DNA of 64,000 nucleotides. It comes from Rehmannia glutinosa (Eukaryota; Streptophyta; Magnoliopsida; Lamiales; Orobanchaceae). Every line of letters starts with the position of its first letter. The stretch's first letter is position 1. The translations under genes and the position numbers were made by a program. Location: assembly GCA_016081115.2 (NCBI GenBank), contig JABTTQ020003405.1, forward strand, positions 248,029-312,028, read 5' to 3'. The notes beneath the pieces are model-generated. The model worked only from the letters and a program-made list of their open reading frames with translations, was not told where the DNA came from and made no database searches. Shown here one piece after another: positions 22,190 to 31,990 of this stretch.

Positions 22190-22640
22190 AATTATTGTGA
22201 CTCTAATGCATATTTAGAATAAATATACTGTATAGATAGTTATCAGACACTGCATAGTTAGTTATTGCTTAATCCATATATGGTTATAATATACTGCATA
22301 GTCATATTTTATTTGGTGCATAGATAGTAATAAGATAATATTAAGTTAATTGTTGTTTGATGCATGATAGTTATGAGGCAACACATAGTTAGTTGTTGTT
22401 TGATGCATATATAATTACGAGACAATTCATAGAAGTTACTGTTTGATCATAATTATTTGTTGTTTGATGCATATATAACTATAACACAATGCATAGTTAA
22501 TTATTGAATGACACTCGATATAATGCATACCCGGTTTGAATCAATTGCATATTTAGAATACATATATTGCTTATATTGTGGAAACTTACTGCATAATTAT
22601 GTTTATTTTGGTGCATACGTAAAGAAAACATATTGCATAT
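22190..22640 (+). repeat. Degenerate tandem array with TTTGATGCATA core
   Basis: The words TTGTTTGATGCATA, GCATAGTTAGTTATTG and close variants recur about every 50-70 bases, some six or seven times, with A/T-rich drift between them. Older than the other arrays in this spacer judging by divergence. Period and copy number were judged by eye. Confidence 0.65.
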
Positions 22641-23321
22641 TTAGAATCAATATATATGATGCATATGTACAAAAAAAAAATAATAGTAGGAGTTTTCAAT
22701 CAGATATTCAATCCCTTAAATCACATAAGTGAACAGTTACATTTCTAAAAGAATTGACAAATACTAAAAGTTCTAAAATTCATTTAATGAAAGGAAATAA
22801 ATAAATAATTGATTAAAAAAAAGAAAAAAATCTCATCCATCGATTTTACTAAAAAAAGGGTTGTGATTAGTCTACAATGTCTTACCCAAAGACCCATGTC
22901 TCATTTGATTCAGTCCATATATATACATATATATACACCATGGATTTATATATACCATGGGTTTATTCTCAGGGGAAATAATTTTAGAGTTTACAATATT
23001 TTTAGCAATATTGTACAAAACGTATGTGTGGCAGCCCAACACCTAGAAAGACAACTATTTTTATTTTATTTTAATTTTTATTTGTGTTTAGTTGGGGGCG
23101 CCTATGCCTAATTTTTGACCATTTTTTCAACGATTTGGACAAAATTGACTCAGCCGAGGGGCGATGTTTACAACACTTATTTTTAGACTATCAAATGGCT
23201 ATTTATATGATTCCTTTCGTGGACGTGGTACATTTAGTCAAACTATGGTCTATGGATGACAAATATTTATTATGATTGCAAACATCATAAATGCTTTCGA
23301 AGTCACCAAATTTACTAGATC
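22641..23321. other. AT-rich spacer, no gene
   Basis: Two chance-like frames (22809-23111 and 23084-23275) show no domain. CCATGG is repeated in the ATATATAC-rich patch near 22938-22962. Confidence 0.5.
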
Positions 23322-23413
23322 TATATTTCCTTCTCAGCATGTCTCAAAATAAGAATTCATCTCTTTATATATTTCCTTCTCAGCATGTCTCAAAATAAGA
23401 ATTCATCTCTTTA
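23322..23413 (+). repeat. Perfect 46-bp tandem duplication
   Basis: The block starting TATATTTCCTTCTCAGCATG (23322) is repeated without visible change from 23368, a period of 46. Its perfection suggests a recent slippage or unequal-exchange event. Confidence 0.9.
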
Positions 23414-23553
23414 TATAGTTTTTCTTACGGAAAATACTCATAAATAAAATTACTCTCATTAATATTCCAAACACTACGGAGTTGTCTTTTACAAGCTTTT
23501 CCTGGCATTGCGAATGTTACGAATTGTCCTCGAATATGTTCAACACTTCAACC

Positions 23554-24023
23554 TGTTAGGAAATTACGGACCGGAACAAAACCATGACAATAGTGATGTG
23601 AGAAAAATAAAGGTAAAATGACACAAATATTTTTACGTGGAAAACCCCTAAATAAATTTGAGGTAAAAACCACGGGCAAGTGTAGGAGCAATTCACTATA
23701 AAATAGAGATTACAACACCTTCTCTCTAAATACAAGGAGAGAACAATATCACACCCTCACTTGATATAGGAGAAAAACTATCACTCTTTTAAATGAGGAA
23801 ATAACAAGATTAAATGAATAATGCTTGGAAGCTTGCTTTCTGCTTGGTGTGGTTTCATTATCCCAACTCAACCTATTTATAGGCAGTTTTGATTAAGCTG
23901 TTCCATTAATCCCCTAAAGTAATTAGCCGCCTAATTACTATTGCATATTCAACTTGTCAACAACAGCCAACATCTTTTGACAAACTTTTCCCACTTTTCA
24001 AAAGGTGATTTTATCTTTTGACA
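23554..24023 (-). repeat. Copia B 3' LTR
   Basis: 470 bases, TGTTAG on the plus strand and TTGACA at the inner edge; on the element's strand it begins TGTCAAAAGATAAAATC and ends CCTAACA. It is nearly identical to the right-hand copy. A TATTTATAGG-like box lies at about 23873-23882 on the plus strand (CCTATAAATAG on the element's strand), the likely promoter. Confidence 0.95.
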
Positions 24024-24040
24024 TTCTCCCACTTAAAATC
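24024..24040 (-). other. Copia B polypurine tract
   Basis: Read on the minus strand, AAGTGGGAGAA immediately precedes the TGTC start of the 3' LTR: the standard purine primer site for plus-strand synthesis. Confidence 0.85.
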
Positions 24041-24087
24041 ACTTTTGTAATCTTTGCATCACTCTCTACACCTGCCACACATGCTGC

Positions 24088-25809
24088 TTACGTCTCCGCT
24101 AGGCCACATGAGGATCTACACCATTCAAACTTGCCAGTGTTGATTGGTTTAGTCATGCAATCTGCTGGATTCTCATCGGTATGGATCTTTTGCATATCCA
24201 CACTTCCATTTTCCACTACTTCTCGAACGAAGTGATATTGAACTCCTATGTGCTTTGTCTTTGAATGTAAGGCTGGATTCTTTGCAATATGCAAAACACT
24301 CTGACTGTCACAAAACAGAACAATCTTTTCTTGTTTGTACCCGAGTTCCTCCAATAACCTTTGTATCCAGACTGCTTCTTTACAAGCTTGCGTAGATGCC
24401 ATGTATTTTGCTTCAGTTGTAGATAGAGCTACAACAGTCTGCAGTTTTGAAACCCAGCTTACAGCTCCTCCTGCAAGTGTAAATACATAACCCGTAGTGG
24501 ATTTTCTTTTATCAAGATCACCTGCAAAATCTGAATCAACATAACCCCTAACAGTAACATCTGATCCTCCATAACATAATGCAACATCCGAGGTTCCTCT
24601 GATGTATCTCAGAACCCTCTTCAATGTATCCCAATGCTCTCTACCAGGATTCGCCATGTATCGACTGACTGCTCCTACTGCTTGCGCAATGTCTGGTCTT
24701 GTGCATATCATAGCGAACATTAAACTCCCCACTGCTGATGCATACGGTACTCGAGACATCTCCCTCCTCTCTGCTTCATTTCTAGGACACATACTTGAGG
24801 ATAACTTGAAATTAATAGGAAGAGGGGTAGAAACTGGCTTACAATCTTGCATGTTGAAGCGTAGCAAAATTTTCTTGAAGTAGTTCTTCTGAGAAAGCCA
24901 GATCTTCCTATTATTTCTATCTCGGTGAATCTGCATCCCTAGAATCTTGTTTGCTGGTCCCAAGTCCTTCATGTCAAACTCCCTAGCCAATTGTGCCTTC
25001 ATTTCTTGGATCCGATCTTTATTGGGGCATGCTACCAACATATCATCCACATACAACAACAAAATAATAAAATCATGATCATCAAACCTTTTGTAGTACG
25101 CACAATGGTCTGAACTAAGTCTGTTGTATTCAAGGCTCATTATGAAGGAATCAAATCTCTTATACCAACACCTCGGCGCCTGTTTGAGACCGTACAGAGA
25201 TTTGTTCAACCTGCAAACCAAGTTCTCTTTGCCTGTTTTAGCAAAACCTTCAGGTTGAAGCATAAAAATTTCTTCTTCAAGCTCTCCATGAAGAAATGCA
25301 GTTTTTACATCTAACTGCTCCAGATGTAAATCAAATGTAGCACACATTGCCAGGACTACCCTCACTGTTGTGAGTCGAACCACCGGGGAAAATATCTCGT
25401 TGAAATCAATACCCTCTTTCTGAGCATATCCTTTCACCACCAATCTTGCACGATACCGCTCTACTTGATCGTTGCTAGCCCGTTTGATCTTATAGACCCA
25501 TTTATTACCAATGGCTTTTCTACCATGTGGTAACGGTACTAGTTTCCAAGTTTGATTCTTGTGGAGAGCTTCAATTTCTTCATGCATTGCTGTCATCCAC
25601 TGAGATGCATCTGAGCTTTCTGTAGCTTCATGGAAAGTTGATGGCCCTCCATCCTCCGTTAAAAGACAATATGCAACATTGCTCTCCATAACATACTCTG
25701 ATTGCCAAGTTGGCGGCTTTCTCTCACGAGTTGACGCACTTCTTGAACATCGACTCAACTTGTTCTTGTACTCGTGCTGCATCGCTTTGAGAAGATTTTG
25801 AATCTTCAT
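24088..25809 (-). pseudogene. Copia B reverse transcriptase and RNase H
   Basis: A 573-codon frame. Residues ~75-320 are the RVT_2 reverse transcriptase: WMTAMHEEIEALHKNQTWKL, NKWVYKIK, YRARLVVKGYAQKEGIDF, QLDVKTAFLHGELEEEIFM and the active site LLLYVDDMLVA. RNase H follows at the C-terminus: GYVDSDFAGDLDKRKSTTGY, VVALSTTEAKYMA, KEAVWIQRLLEELG and FCDSQSVLHIAKNP. This stretch is open and keeps its active-site residues, but it is joined to the integrase part only through frame shifts, so it is not expressed as part of one polyprotein. The first ATG here is not a native start; the family translates this from one long polyprotein. Confidence 0.9.
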
Positions 25810-25948
25810 TCTGTGGATTATTTTCCACTATTACTATAGTAGTCTCTTGGTTCTCTTTAAATGTGTTACTATCTCCCTTGTTTTGCAGTTTATCTTCTGC
25901 AAATATCACATTCTGCTGATGACGACCTTGTGGGTAGTGGGATCCCAC
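25724..25948 (-). pseudogene. Copia B integrase-to-RT linker, frame-shifted
   Basis: The 74-codon frame holds NVIFAEDKLQ and an acidic Asn/Gln-rich linker, the usual spacer between copia integrase and reverse transcriptase. It is in a different frame from both neighbours: the shift at about 25905 follows KVVISR of the integrase part and the one at about 25760 precedes TRERKPPTWQSEYV. Each is explained by a single-base insertion or deletion. Confidence 0.8.
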
Positions 25949-26781
25949 AGGCGATACCCCTTGACTCCATCAGCATACCCCAAGAAGATACATTTTCTGG
26001 ACTTTGGGTCCAACTTCGTTCTTTCTTGGTCATTGTACATCACATACACAGGACTTCCAAATGTATGTAAGCGAGAATAATCAGCGTGCTTACCAGTCCA
26101 CATCTCCATGGGCGTTTTCAGATCAATCGCAGTTGATGGTGACCGATTGATCACATAACAGGTGGTTTTGACTGCCTCTGCCCAGAATGTCTTGGGTAGA
26201 CTTGCAGTTCTCAACAATGCTCTTGTCCTTTCTAACAAGGTTCTATTCATTCGTTCTGCCACTCCATTTTGTTGAGGTGTGTACGACACCGTGAACTGTC
26301 TTTTGATGCCTTCTTGTTGACAGAAAGACTCAAATTCATCACTTGTATATTCTCCTCCATTATCAGTTCTTAGACATTTGATCTTTTTCCCAGATTCACG
26401 TTCTATTTGAGCTTTGTAAACTTTGAAGACTGGAAATACATCGACCTTCCTTTTGATAGGATACACCCAACATCTCCTGGAGTAATCATCAATGAAAGAT
26501 ACAAAGTACCTCGCCCCTCCTAGGGATGATAATGGTGCTTGCCAAACACCAGAGTCAATCAACTCTAAGATTTCTTTACTCTTAGATGTTGATTTGCCGA
26601 ACTTTAATTTGTGTTGCTTACTTGTAACACAATGCTCACAAAATGGTAAAGATACCTTTGTAAGACCAGGAAGTAGCTTCTGTTCAGAGAGAATCTTCAA
26701 CCCTTGTTCCGACATGTGGCCAAATTTGTGGTGCCACATTATCGTTGATTCTTCTGCTGAACCTGCAACTGCAACATAAGC
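25906..26781 (-). pseudogene. Copia B integrase
   Basis: The frame at 25906-26739 (277 codons, continuous upstream to the stop near 26780) shows the GAG-pre-integrase zinc region (MWHHKFGHMSEQGLK, CEHCVTSKQHKLKFGK), then the DDE core: LELIDSGVW, where the first catalytic Asp is followed by Ser-Gly rather than the usual Val/Leu, FIDDYSRRCWVYPIKRK, CLRTDNGGEYTSDEFESFC (second Asp) and TPQQNGVAERMNRTLLE (Glu). A C-terminal GKHADYSRLHTFGSPVYV and KCIFLGYADGVKGYRLWD follow. A stop just upstream cuts it from the protease. Confidence 0.9.
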
Positions 26782-27381
26782 TTATCCTCCTTGCATTGTC
26801 TCACCTTTAAGCATATACAAATTCGTAGCGAGTTTCTCCGCCTTCATTACTATAATAGCTCCTTTCACGATCTTCATGATCCCATCCTCAATACGATTTT
26901 TACATCCAACATCATCTAATTGTCCCAAAGACAAAAGATTCTTACATAGTCCCTTCACATGTCGTACCTCCTTAATGGTGCGAACAGTACCATCAAACAT
27001 TTTTATTTTGATAGTACCAATACCAGCAATATCCAAGGCATGATCATCCCCCATAAATACAGATCCTCCAGAGATTGGTTCGTATGTGTGAAACCATTCT
27101 CGCCGGGAGGTCATGTGCCAGGTTGCTCCTGAGTCTAATAGCCAGACATCAGAAAATAGTTTTCTGCCTTCAGCGTTGGTTGTTGCTTTGCCGTATAAAA
27201 CCTTCTCCATTTTCAGAGGTACTTGCAACATTACCTTGAGCATTTGATGACTCAGGGTCGCCGTTCTTCTTACTCCAACAATCCTTCTTGAAGTGCCCTC
27301 TTTTGCCACAGTTGTAGCACTTGATGTTCTTTTTACTCCTGGATTTTGATCTACCATGATTTTGACTCCCACTGGAGCCAC
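26782..27381 (-). pseudogene. Copia B protease and start of GAG-pre-integrase
   Basis: In this frame the aspartic protease active site WLLDSGATWHMTSRREWF lies about residues 80-97, with the conserved FMGDDHALDIAGIGTIKI downstream; DSG is intact. The first 65 or so residues are read in a frame that overlaps gag on the same strand and are not native; the true protein crosses from the gag frame at about 27200 through a 1-base shift. It ends at a stop after KGETMQGG, where the family normally reads on. Confidence 0.85.
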
Positions 27382-28024
27382 GTTCTGTGGATCTTCCTCT
27401 CACCACCACCAAAGCTTTTGCTTGATGCAAACCTCCTTGTATGTCTTCTTTGTTTCTGCGCCTGCTCTCTTCTTCTAGTATAGAAGCTGCAATTTCATCG
27501 AAAACTAGATAGTCCGAAAGGACATTGTTCGTCAAGTTGATGATGAGTTGATCGTACGAATCTAGTAAACTTTGGAGCAAAAGTTCCGCACGTTCAACAA
27601 CTTCTATTTTGTAACCCATTGAGGTGAGTTGCGAAAATAGAGTATTCAAGGTGTTGATATGGTCAGCCACCAAAGTGGTTTCCGCCATACGAAGAGTATA
27701 CAATTTTCTTTTTAAGAAAATTTTATTGTGAAGTGATTTGGCCTCGTACAATTTTGTCAGAGTATCCCATATCTCCTTTGCCGTCTTCTTCTCCGCCACA
27801 CTAGATAATACTCCATCGGCTAGTGCTAAGTGCAGATCAGCAATTGCATTGCCATCCATCTCGTTCCACTTGGCATCGTCAGTGATATCTGCGGGTCTGT
27901 CTCCAATTGCCGACAAGCAATTGTCTTTCCTCAAAATTGCCTTAATCTTCATTTTCCACAATGAGAAATTATTCCCATTGAACTTCTCTACATCGAACTT
28001 TGTCGTCATTTTGTTCACACCCAA
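27170..28024 (-). pseudogene. Copia B gag
   Basis: A 284-codon frame starting with ATG at 28024, about 85 bases inside the primer-binding site, the native gag start by position. The N-terminus KFNGNNFSLWKMKIKAIL is the DUF4219-like start; UBN2 follows (ALADGVLSSVAEKKTAKEIW, LTKLYEAKSLHNKIFLKRKL, YDQLIINL), then a basic linker and a CCHC knuckle (CYNCGKRGHFKKDC, about residues 237-250). The final 20 residues are past the frame shift. It would form the particle that packages element RNA. Confidence 0.9.
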
Positions 28025-28108
28025 TTTTGTTTTTTACTTGAACCGGATTTCACTATTCACGTGAATAGTGCGTGAATAGTAACCCGTGAACAGTACTCCT
28101 AAACCAAT

Positions 28109-28121
28109 GGCTCTGATACCA
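28109..28121 (-). other. Copia B primer-binding site
   Basis: On the minus strand, TGGTATCAGAGCC begins one base after the end of the 5' LTR: complementary to the 3' end of initiator methionine tRNA, the usual copia primer. Confidence 0.95.
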
Positions 28122-28122
28122 C

Positions 28123-28591
28123 TGTTAGGAAATTACGGACCGGAACAAAACCATGACAATAGTGATGTGAGAAAAATAAAGGTAAAATGACACAAATATT
28201 TTTACGTGGAAAACCCATAAATAAATTTGAGGTAAAAACCACGGGCAAGTGTATGAGCAATTCACTATAAAATAGGGATTACAACACCTTCTCTCTAAAT
28301 ACAAGGAGAGAACAATATCACACCCTCACTTGAAATAAGAGAAAAACTATCACTCTTTTAAATGAAGAAATAACAAGATTAAATGAATAATGCTTGGAAG
28401 CTTGCTTTCTGCTTGGTGTGGTTTCATTATCCCAACTCAACCTATTTATAGGCATTTTTGATTAACTGTGCCACCAATCCCCTAAAGTAATTAGCCGCCT
28501 AATTACTATTGCATATTCAACTTGTCAACAACAACCAACATCTTTTGACAAACTTTTTCCACTTTTCAAAAGGTGATTTTATCTTTTGACA
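28123..28591 (-). repeat. Copia B 5' LTR
   Basis: 469 bases; partner of the left LTR, differing by scattered substitutions and one or two indels (densest at 28450-28475). The right edge TTGACA is followed by the target duplication CAACC. Confidence 0.95.
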
Positions 28592-28596
28592 CAACC

Positions 28597-29151
28597 TATG
28601 TTCACCGGAAAAGAAAAAAATGTGCAAATTTTATAAATGTGGTAATCAAATACCATTCATTTTTATTTTTTAACTATCCCATCAATGTCGAGCACACAAA
28701 ATAAACAATACCAAGTCAAAAATCATTAATTCAGAATTTTTCGATCATACAGATGATTAATGTAGAGGTTTTCTCAACAAGAAAACATGAAGCTAACTGT
28801 TCACAAGCACTAAAATGTTGAAACTAAGGTTAGCTGCTAATAATCTCACTATTGTTACATGGCCAACACTATAACAGTTATATATGTGATGTTATAACAA
28901 CAAAAAAAATAGATACCGCACTCTAAAGAACAAGCAGACAAGAAAAGCAAAATTTAAAAAGTATATAAAAAAAATGTAGGGCGTTGTTCAAGAAAAAAGA
29001 AAAGTATCATTTGAAATAATCTAATTGATTGATGAAGAATAAACTTTTATCATGCCGAAAACACCACTTAATTTCTTTGCCAAATTGCCCTTTCGCAAAG
29101 AAAACATGGGTTGTCCTCGTGATGCCAAAGCAGAGTGAATAGAAATGTACA
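28597..29151. other. AT-rich spacer
   Basis: No gene or clear repeat seen between copia B and the gypsy element. Confidence 0.5.
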
Positions 29152-29663
29152 TGTGATAATTCAAGACCTACCTATGTGGACCGATCAGTCCCATACCGAG
29201 AAGCAACTTCAAGCCGACCAGAGCTAAGCCGAGAAGAAGGTCACTATCAAAGCTAAGAAGGTCCATCCTGAAAAGTCAACAACGACCGAGCGAAGCTCCA
29301 GTGGGTCGATGCGGACCGCCACCGACAAAGTGCCACAATAAGACAATACTGAGAAAATAATATTTAATATCTATCATCCATGCGGATGATACACAACAAG
29401 GGAATGACAAGTGTCCCACTCAAATTGTAGATGTAATGATTGCTAGTCCACTAAATATAATAGTATAAATAGGGCACATTTAAGTGGAAAAGAACAATAG
29501 AAATTTACTATATAAATACAATGTACTCGACATTCTCACAAAGATAACGACCGACTAGAGTCATGCTCGACAATTTAATAGAAAAGCATTTAATTTCATC
29601 CCTTTATTTTCCAGCTATTATTTAAGCATTTTATTTCTTGTTGAGCAAATATAAGCATCAACA
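29152..29663 (+). repeat. Gypsy 5' LTR
   Basis: Starts TGTGATAATTC and ends ATCAACA. It contains TATAAATAGGGC at 29464-29475, a good core promoter. Three bases after the end comes TTGGCGCTAGAAGAAGG, in the position of the primer-binding site. No second copy is in the window, so the exact left end (29152 or 29154) is provisional. Confidence 0.65.
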
Positions 29664-29762
29664 AATTGGCGCTAGAAGAAGGCCCGTCGGTCCGATTGCA
29701 ATATTGAAAAGCTCCATATAGGCATTTTTGGCCGTTTTTTATTAGAAGTTTGAAGAATCACC

Positions 29763-31422
29763 ATGAGTCGGGAAGATAAAACTCGAAATGTTCAAAGGCG
29801 GGATCCTTCTATAGATAACACTAACCCTCCTCACCCGAGGCGGGGCCGCATGGTATTCCCTATTCAACATCTCTTCACCAATCCGAATATTTTACAAAGG
29901 ATGACCCAGTTGGTGACTCGGACTTTGAGAACCCACCAACGTCAAATTGCGGCTCCCGCTCCCTCGCACTCATCTTTGAAAACATTTAAGATCAAGTTCC
30001 AAAAAATATCAAGAAGTGAATTCCAAAAATAGGCGCCAGGAGATTATGTGCGAGAAGAGAGGATGGAAGACGATGTTGGGGATGTCAGCCGTGTAGAAGA
30101 GTCATCACATCCAATTCCTCGAGTTCGCCAGGTAAAATCAGTTTTGGTCGCCTGGAGTTTGGCCAATTTGAGCCAAACCTGCCCGTTCAATCTGGTCCTA
30201 GATTCAATATCCCAGAAATCGTGTCCCCCAAGGAACAATTAAGCCCAGGACCCCTGTCTCCCAAATGACAGAGAAGCTGATATACACCGCCTGAGGTGCC
30301 ATTTGAACGAGTTAGAAGATACACCGAACAAGCTCCCTTACTAAGCCAGCCCGACTTCTGATATTATATCACAATTTGCACCGCACATTTTGGCTACTCC
30401 ACTTCCAACCAAGTTTAAAGTGCCTCAAAATTGGTCTATATGATGGAGAGACTGACCCTGCAACTCATCTCCACAAGTATCTTACCTGGACCGAGCTATA
30501 CGGTTCCAGTGATGCTATACTATGCTGAGCATTTCCATTAACTCTGGGCGACCGAGCCCATCAATGGTTTCACACCCTTCCACCTCAATCGATTCGTTGT
30601 TGGAATGATCTCTCACCATCTTTGACTACTCACTTTCTCTCTTCTCGAGTGAGGGCTGCCCATAAAGATTCGTTGGTTACTATAAAACAAAATAAGGATA
30701 AGCCCCCTAAAAGTTATATTGCCAAATTTAACAAGCAGGTTCGCGAGATGTAATTTGTGTCAAACGACGCTATGGTAATGGTGGTGATCACGGGACTGTC
30801 TCCATAATTTTGGTTTTGCTGGGCCATCCATGAATGTGTAAACACTTTCTAGGAATTTCTAGTCCGTGCCATGAAACATATTTGCTCCCAGGAGGCGATG
30901 GCTGGGCCAGCTACTGACCAGAAACACCAGGCTCCCAAAAAGGAATTTTGAAAAGACTTCAGCTTGGGGTCTGCCTTTGGTTTCAAATCTCACAGACAGC
31001 TCAACCACGGGCTACAAATATTACAGGAAGTCTGTGCTGAGATTGAGGCGATGAAGAACACATTGACAGCTTTCCCAACTACCATCTTCAAGGAAACAAG
31101 AGATCTTAATATTCTGACACTAGGTCGGCCCTTGAAGATTGATCCATATAAACTTGATGATTCACAATATTGGTGTTACCATCAATCTATTGGCCATGTC
31201 ATAGACGAGTGTCGTGTTCTGATACACGAGGTTATAAACTTCATTGAAGGAGGTGGCCTCAAGCGTTACCTTTGGGATTTACCACCACCACCATCTTCAC
31301 CAGTGGGTGCTGATCACCGACCAGAGAGAATCACAACTCCTGGCCGAGTTTTCCTGATGAATTACCATCCTCATGACCAAGAAATCTTAACACTGCTGAT
31401 ATATTCGAAAAAGGAAGGCTGA
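29763..31422 (+). pseudogene. Gypsy gag, broken
   Basis: The 89-codon opening frame starts with ATG at 29763, 100 bases after the LTR, and is basic. The conserved gag core runs at about 30400-30810 over shifting frames, with VPQNWSIYDGE-like, DPATHLHKYL, HQWFHTLPPQSI and LSSRVRAAHKDSL segments. The frame at 30964-31422 holds the C-terminal end, including the gypsy-style zinc-like motif WCYHQSIGHVIDECRVLIHE and GGLKRYL. At least five stops or shifts occur. Confidence 0.75.
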
Positions 31423-31559
31423 TATTAGGGAGGCGTCCAACGCACCTCAACGAACTAGGGTTGCCGAAGTGAAACAAGGTTTACCCTCTGGTCACTTTAG
31501 CTTCTCTAACTAGGATGCCGACCAGATTGTTCACCCCCATTCAGATCTATTGGTCAATA

Positions 31560-31980
31560 CTGCGCCGATCCTGGGCATCCTGGTCCATATTATTCTGGTC
31601 GATTCTAGGAGTTATGCGACAATTATCTACATAAGATCTTTTCGCGAATGAATGTGGACAACTCATTTGTCCATCCATGTAATGATAATATTTTGGGTTT
31701 CGGTGGGGGGAAGATCACTCCTATAGGAGAGGTCGACCTCATAGTTCAGTTCGGCCAGGGGTCGGTCAAGAGAACAATCACGACAACTTTCAAGATTATT
31801 AATAATAACTTTGAGTACAATGCAATAATCGAACAACCGATCATGTATCATCTCAAGGCAACTCTATTTATCTATCATTATTGTCTCAAATTTTCGACCA
31901 CATAGGGGGAAAGAATTCATAAAGGGAAACAGAGGGAATCCCGCTGGTGCCTACTCAAAATTCATCACAATGAGATTAAC
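31560..31980 (+). pseudogene. Gypsy aspartic protease, broken
   Basis: ILVHIILVDSRSYATIIY at about 31575-31628 corresponds to the active-site strand; the family normally has Asp-Ser-Gly and here the third residue is Arg. A frame change leads to LGFGGGKITPIGEVDL (about 31693-31740), FKIINNNFEYNAIIEQP and the FSTTHR-like end, all typical of the gypsy retropepsin. The sequence departs from the family soon after 31980. Confidence 0.7.
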
Positions 31981-31990
31981 TCCATTCATG

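Larger units (their letters stand above)
23554..28591 (-). mobile_element. Copia B: full-length Ty1/copia element (Tork/Tnt1-like)
   Basis: Complete structure on the minus strand: 5' LTR 28123-28591, primer-binding site, gag, protease, integrase, reverse transcriptase, RNase H, polypurine tract and 3' LTR 23554-24023. A perfect 5-bp target duplication CAACC flanks it (23549-23553 and 28592-28596). The two LTRs differ at roughly 15 places in 470 by eye (about 97% identical), so it is the youngest well-measured insertion here. At least four lesions break the polyprotein (near 27200, 26780, 25905 and 25760). The protease and reverse transcriptase active sites remain. The protein style (LDSGATWHM, YTPQQNGVAERMNRTL) is Tnt1-like. 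Confidence 0.95.
29152..31990 (+). mobile_element. Truncated Ty3/gypsy retrotransposon
   Basis: 5' LTR (29152-29663), a primer-site-like TTGGCGC sequence, gag and protease are present in order on the plus strand; reverse transcriptase, RNase H, integrase and 3' LTR are missing. At about 31990 the sequence changes to an acidic open region that belongs with the SIRE-like element ending at 36.5 kb. Many stops make it dead. The gag has the gypsy Retrotrans_gag fold, not copia UBN2. Confidence 0.8.

Noticed and set aside
22121..23320. CRISPR-like array from regularly spaced repeats
   Set aside because: Units are degenerate, adjacent to microsatellites, have no unique spacers of uniform length, and the genome is plant.
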